From contig NZ_BDHH01000005.1 in NCBI RefSeq assembly GCF_001748365.1, positions 104,293 to 168,292 of the forward strand: a stretch of DNA of 64,000 nt, read 5' to 3'. The DNA is from Fusibacter sp. 3D3 (GTDB lineage Bacteria; Bacillota; Clostridia; Peptostreptococcales; Acidaminobacteraceae). The position numbers were made by a program, and so were the translations under genes. The notes below the pieces were generated by a model. It ran no database searches, was not told where the DNA came from, and saw nothing but the letters and a program-made list of their open reading frames with translations. Shown here piece after piece: positions 61,328 to 64,000 of the stretch; the stretch's first letter is position 1, and every line of letters begins with the position of its first letter.

Positions 61328-61768
61328 ATGAATGACAAGTACATCGTTTATTTTATAAGCAAAACAAAAAAGAAAATGCAAAAATTTATTGAAGCGAAAT
61401 TGAAAGAAAATCAAATTGATGATTTGGTCCCATCTTATGGAAATATTTTCACTGCACTTTATGAGCATGGTGGACGGCTTAAAATGAGTGAAATAAGCCA
61501 CTTGGTCAATAAAGACAAATCTACAGTGACCGTTTTAGTGAATAGACTCATTGAAAGAAAATACATTCAAAAACAGTTTTCTAAAGAGGATAGGCGTGTT
61601 GTTTATATTGTTCTAACAGATAAAGGCCATGCTTTTGAGCCTGTTTATAAGGAGATATCAGCTGAAATTAATGCTGTTGCATTTGAGGGATTTGAAGATA
61701 CGGAAAAGGAAATTTTCCTTAAATTGTTAAAAAAGATGAATAACAATTTTGGACGTTATACTGAATGA
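61328..61768 (+). CDS. MarR family transcriptional regulator (divergent from YhdH-type reductase)
   Basis: A 146-residue winged-helix protein of typical MarR size. The recognition region is LKMSEISHLVNKDKSTVTVLVNRLIERKYI, with the wing SKEDRRVVYIVLTDKG. It most likely senses an electrophile or its precursor and represses both itself and the reductase gene through the palindromes at 61166-61226. The ATG at 61328 is favoured, although an upstream GTG at 61307 is open. A bidirectional terminator separates it from the convergent degV-type gene. Confidence 0.88.
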   Translation: MNDKYIVYFISKTKKKMQKFIEAKLKENQIDDLVPSYGNIFTALYEHGGRLKMSEISHLVNKDKSTVTVLVNRLIERKYIQKQFSKEDRRVVYIVLTDKGHAFEPVYKEISAEINAVAFEGFEDTEKEIFLKLLKKMNNNFGRYTE

Positions 61769-61791
61769 TCTGTATCCATCAGCGGTTGAAG

Positions 61792-61841
61792 AAGGCATAG
61801 TGTAAGAAGACATTTCGATGCTTCTCAGACTATGCCTTTTT
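61792..61841. terminator. Bidirectional terminator
   Basis: AAGGCATAGT pairs with ACTATGCCTT, with an inner AGAAG/CTTCT pairing and T-runs on both sides. Confidence 0.8.
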
Positions 61842-61853
61842 AATGGCATATTG

Positions 61854-62810
61854 CTATTTGTTGTTGTGCAGTAATTTGTGAGCGGATTCTTCAACTTGAT
61901 CTTTGAAGTGTCTAAAATTATTAGTAAACAAACCATCGTGAATATGTGGTTTTTCAAGGAAATAAAAGGATAAACCGCCAAGGCCAACATGAGTTCCCAC
62001 AGCGACACCCATCTGAAGTAGCAAGATTTCGCCTTGGAAAGCAGTTTCACTTTTTATAAGTTGCACTAAATTTTCTGCATAGAGTTTATCAGAGGTATAG
62101 CCTACGATAACAAAGTCGGTGAGTTCGAGATTAACACGTTCTTTGAAGGCGTCAATATAATGCTGAAGGACTTTTTTTCGACCTCTTTCCTTGCCGACAA
62201 TGGCACCCTCACCATCGCGCATGGACATAATCGGTTTTACCTTCAACATTTTACCGATAAAGGCGCTGGTGGGTTTCAGACGACCACTTCTCACAAGATT
62301 ATCGAGGTCATCCACAGATAGAAGGTGTTTTACATTTCTTTTGTAGGCTTCCACAAATTCAACGACCTCTTCAAAGGTTTTATCAGAATTCAATAAACGT
62401 GCTGATTTTAGGATAAGCCATCCACTGCCATGACTCATAGAGGTGGAATCCACAATGTGGATCTTATAATCTATGACCTCGTGAGCATCTATAAAATAAT
62501 CTTTTGCAATGAGAGCAGATTGATAGGAGCCGCTGGTTTTTCGAGACATACAAATGCATAGAATTTCTTTTTTGCCTTGTATATAAGCGTCTTCAAAGAG
62601 TTGAAGGAAAAGTGCAGGTGATGGCATAGCCGTTATCGGTGGTGCTTTATAATCTGCAATCTTTGCAAAAAAAGTATCCGAATCAATGTCGATTCGATCC
62701 TTATAAGTATGACCATCTATAGTAATACTCAGTGGCGCAATGCCGATATCATACTGTTTGCATATCATCTCTGAAAGATCGCATGTTGAATCTGCTATTA
62801 ATTTAAACAC
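61854..62810 (-). CDS. DegV family fatty-acid-binding protein
   Basis: A 318-residue protein, slightly longer than the usual about 280-290. N-terminal VFKLIADSTCDL, then ITAMPSPALF, CICMSRKTSGSYQSAL, the serine-rich VDSTSMSHGSGWL, and LDNLVRSGRLKP place it in DegV. Members bind fatty acids; in some Firmicutes (FakB) they deliver them to the FakA kinase. No fakA is adjacent. The start is a GTG at 62810 with GAGAGG 6 bases upstream; the longer frame would overlap the proC gene. The gap to proC is only 10 bases, so the two are likely co-transcribed. Confidence 0.88.
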   Translation of the reverse strand: MFKLIADSTCDLSEMICKQYDIGIAPLSITIDGHTYKDRIDIDSDTFFAKIADYKAPPITAMPSPALFLQLFEDAYIQGKKEILCICMSRKTSGSYQSALIAKDYFIDAHEVIDYKIHIVDSTSMSHGSGWLILKSARLLNSDKTFEEVVEFVEAYKRNVKHLLSVDDLDNLVRSGRLKPTSAFIGKMLKVKPIMSMRDGEGAIVGKERGRKKVLQHYIDAFKERVNLELTDFVIVGYTSDKLYAENLVQLIKSETAFQGEILLLQMGVAVGTHVGLGGLSFYFLEKPHIHDGLFTNNFRHFKDQVEESAHKLLHNNK

Positions 62811-62820
62811 ATGACACCTC

Positions 62821-63633
62821 TCATTTCTTTGCTGACATTTGAACAGATTTTGATGCACAAGTTACCATTGCTTCTATTAAATCAGATCTAAAGCCTGTTT
62901 TTTCAAGTGAGGCCACCGCTTCAATGGTAGTGCCCCCAGGAGAGGTTACTTGATCTTTTAGAACACCAGGATGTAGGCCTGTTTCAAGAGCCATAAGAGC
63001 GGCACCGTATATACTTTGAGCAGCCATTTTATAGGCTTGACCTCTTGGCAATCCCAAGAGAACGCCAGCATCGCCCATGGCTTCAATCATCATATACACA
63101 TATGCTGGAGAAGACCCATGGATTGCAATAGCAGCGTGAATAAGAGATTCTTTAATAACTTCACATTTTCCAATGGCTTCAAAAAGTGAAATAACATAGG
63201 CATATGAAGGATCCGCCTTTGACACATCTGTGCAAAGTGAAGTCATACCTGCATTTACATTTGCAGGCGTGTTGGGCATTGCCCGGTATATGCGCAGTTT
63301 TTGGTGCGTCCAGTTGGTCAATTGATCCAGTGTTACCCCTGCTGCAATGGATATGACCACTTGATCTGATGAAAAGGATTCACAAATTTCGCCAAGAATG
63401 GTCTCCACCATATAGGGTTTAACTGCTAAAATAACATATTCGCATTCTTTTGCAATTTGGGTGTTGTCTAAGGTGGTTTGAATTTGGAGAGATGCCTTTA
63501 TTTGATCAATGCTACTTTGTGAAGAGGCACTGGCTAAAATTTCATTTTCAGTTACAATAGAGGCGTTTAGCAATCCTTTGATAATCGCTTTAGCCATGTT
63601 ACCAGCGCCAATAAATCCAATTTTATATTTCAT
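62821..63633 (-). CDS. proC: Pyrroline-5-carboxylate reductase
   Basis: A 270-residue enzyme of normal length that makes proline from pyrroline-5-carboxylate with NAD(P)H. The nucleotide-binding start is IGFIGAGNMAKAIIKGLL. VILAVKPYMVE, SIAAGVTLDQL and the RAMPNTPANVNAGMT segment follow. The proline-site GSSPAYVYMMIEAM is followed by VTSPGGTTIEAV. GGAGG precedes the start on the coding strand. It leads a two-gene unit with the degV-type gene. No proA or proB is nearby. Confidence 0.95.
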   Translation of the reverse strand: MKYKIGFIGAGNMAKAIIKGLLNASIVTENEILASASSQSSIDQIKASLQIQTTLDNTQIAKECEYVILAVKPYMVETILGEICESFSSDQVVISIAAGVTLDQLTNWTHQKLRIYRAMPNTPANVNAGMTSLCTDVSKADPSYAYVISLFEAIGKCEVIKESLIHAAIAIHGSSPAYVYMMIEAMGDAGVLLGLPRGQAYKMAAQSIYGAALMALETGLHPGVLKDQVTSPGGTTIEAVASLEKTGFRSDLIEAMVTCASKSVQMSAKK

Positions 63634-63711
63634 GATAACCTCCAGAGTCTTAAATTAACCATATTGTACACCATATTGTACCATAGAATTGTGATATTTT
63701 TGTGATTTTCA

Positions 63712-63741
63712 TTGACAAACCCTCTGAAAATAAATGATAAT
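63712..63741 (+). promoter_or_regulatory. Promoter of the last gene, with Fur-like AT-rich box
   Basis: Consensus TTGACA (63712-63717), an 18-base spacer, and GATAAT (63736-63741). The -10 lies in AATGATAATGAGAAC, which resembles half of a Fur/PerR-type box; only one half is convincing. Confidence 0.5.
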
Positions 63742-63779
63742 GAGAACAGTGGGTTAATGTATACAAAGGAAGGCATATA

Positions 63780-64000
63780 TGAATTTAAAAACATTAATGA
63801 TGAACACAACTAAAGATGCTGTTTTAAATGAACTTTTAATTCTCTATCCAGAAACGGATAATGAAATAGAATCTTATGAAGCAGTTTATGATTTGATTGA
63901 AACTTTAAGGCTCATCCCTTTTGATAAATTTGATATTAGGATTGGACTCGTAGATCCAAGTCAATCAGAAGATTTTGAAGAAGGTATTGATGAAGAAGCC
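63780..64000 (+). CDS. Hypothetical protein, 5' part (runs off the window)
   Basis: The first 73 codons of a gene that continues beyond the window. It starts MNLKTLMMNTTKDAVLNELL and continues with ILYPETDNEIESYEAVYDLI, and is acidic and helical. AAAGGAAGG lies before the ATG. The pattern (short N-terminal helix, LYP, Y.x.V.x.L) recalls small uncharacterised Firmicute proteins of the DUF6557 type, but this is a weak recollection. No stop codon occurs in the visible part. Confidence 0.6.

Noticed and set aside
1-64000. tRNA, rRNA, 6S, tmRNA, RNase P RNA or T-box genes
   Set aside because: I looked for their conserved cores on both strands and saw none; short divergent RNAs could be missed without a model scan.

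Overview
The window is AT-rich DNA with strong GGAGG-type ribosome binding sites. Gene content points to an anaerobic, Gram-positive-type, low-GC Firmicute of the class Clostridia: a miaB-mutS-mutL-miaA-hfq block, pyruvate formate-lyase with its activase, S-layer proteins with SLH anchors, a DUF975 protein, a YtrA-type GntR/ABC cassette and DegV. Genus cannot be fixed from sequence alone. No rRNA, tRNA, CRISPR array or prophage was seen.

Layout. 0-0.65 kb: the 3' part of an IS200/IS605-type tnpB with its right end, whose last bases supply the start codon of a Nudix gene. 0.65-9.8 kb: mixed metabolic genes, including two unusual fusions (GNAT acetyltransferase + S58 peptidase; methyltransferase + LipB), a short flagellin-like protein, a 5'-eroded DUF975 gene, a histidine phosphatase and an aspartate aminotransferase. 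9.9-13.8 kb: a GlnK/GlnL-like two-component system followed by a DAACS-family dicarboxylate/glutamate symporter. 14.3-20.3 kb: two tandem paralogous SLH surface proteins built from about 110-residue repeats. 20.3-22.1 kb: a repeat-rich intergenic zone around an MBL-fold gene. 22.1-29.7 kb: miaB, mutS, mutL, miaA and hfq. 29.9-35.5 kb: transketolase, then a ZTP (pfl) riboswitch with terminator controlling pflB-pflA, then a DUF1667 gene. 35.6-37.5 kb: GntR and ABC exporter. 37.6-53.6 kb: envelope and signalling genes (a beta-helix lipoprotein, a DUF401 permease, a TPR-GAF-GGDEF cyclase, a GHL10-amidase, and an overlapping CHASE2-adenylate cyclase / MBL hydrolase / GAF-HD-GYP operon), plus a secreted LysM 5'-nucleotidase. 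53.9-64 kb: a lipoprotein, a decayed flavin oxidoreductase, small enzymes, two MarR regulators (one divergent from a YhdH-type reductase with clear promoters and operators), DegV, ProC and a gene that runs off the window.

The least explained material is intergenic. There are three families of structured repeats. Family A (about 130 bp, five copies plus a fragment) resembles IS605 right ends and may be orphan TnpB guide-RNA-like scaffolds. Family B (about 115 bp, two full copies plus half copies) is a long hairpin with a conserved tip and divergent arms. Family C (two inverted copies near 21.8-22.1 kb) has the same logic: unrelated, perfectly paired arms around a shared core. Conserved tips with independently paired arms suggest that selection or mobilisation acts on a folded nucleic acid. 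These are the best candidates for something undescribed here. All functional statements rest on motif reading; no database search was run.
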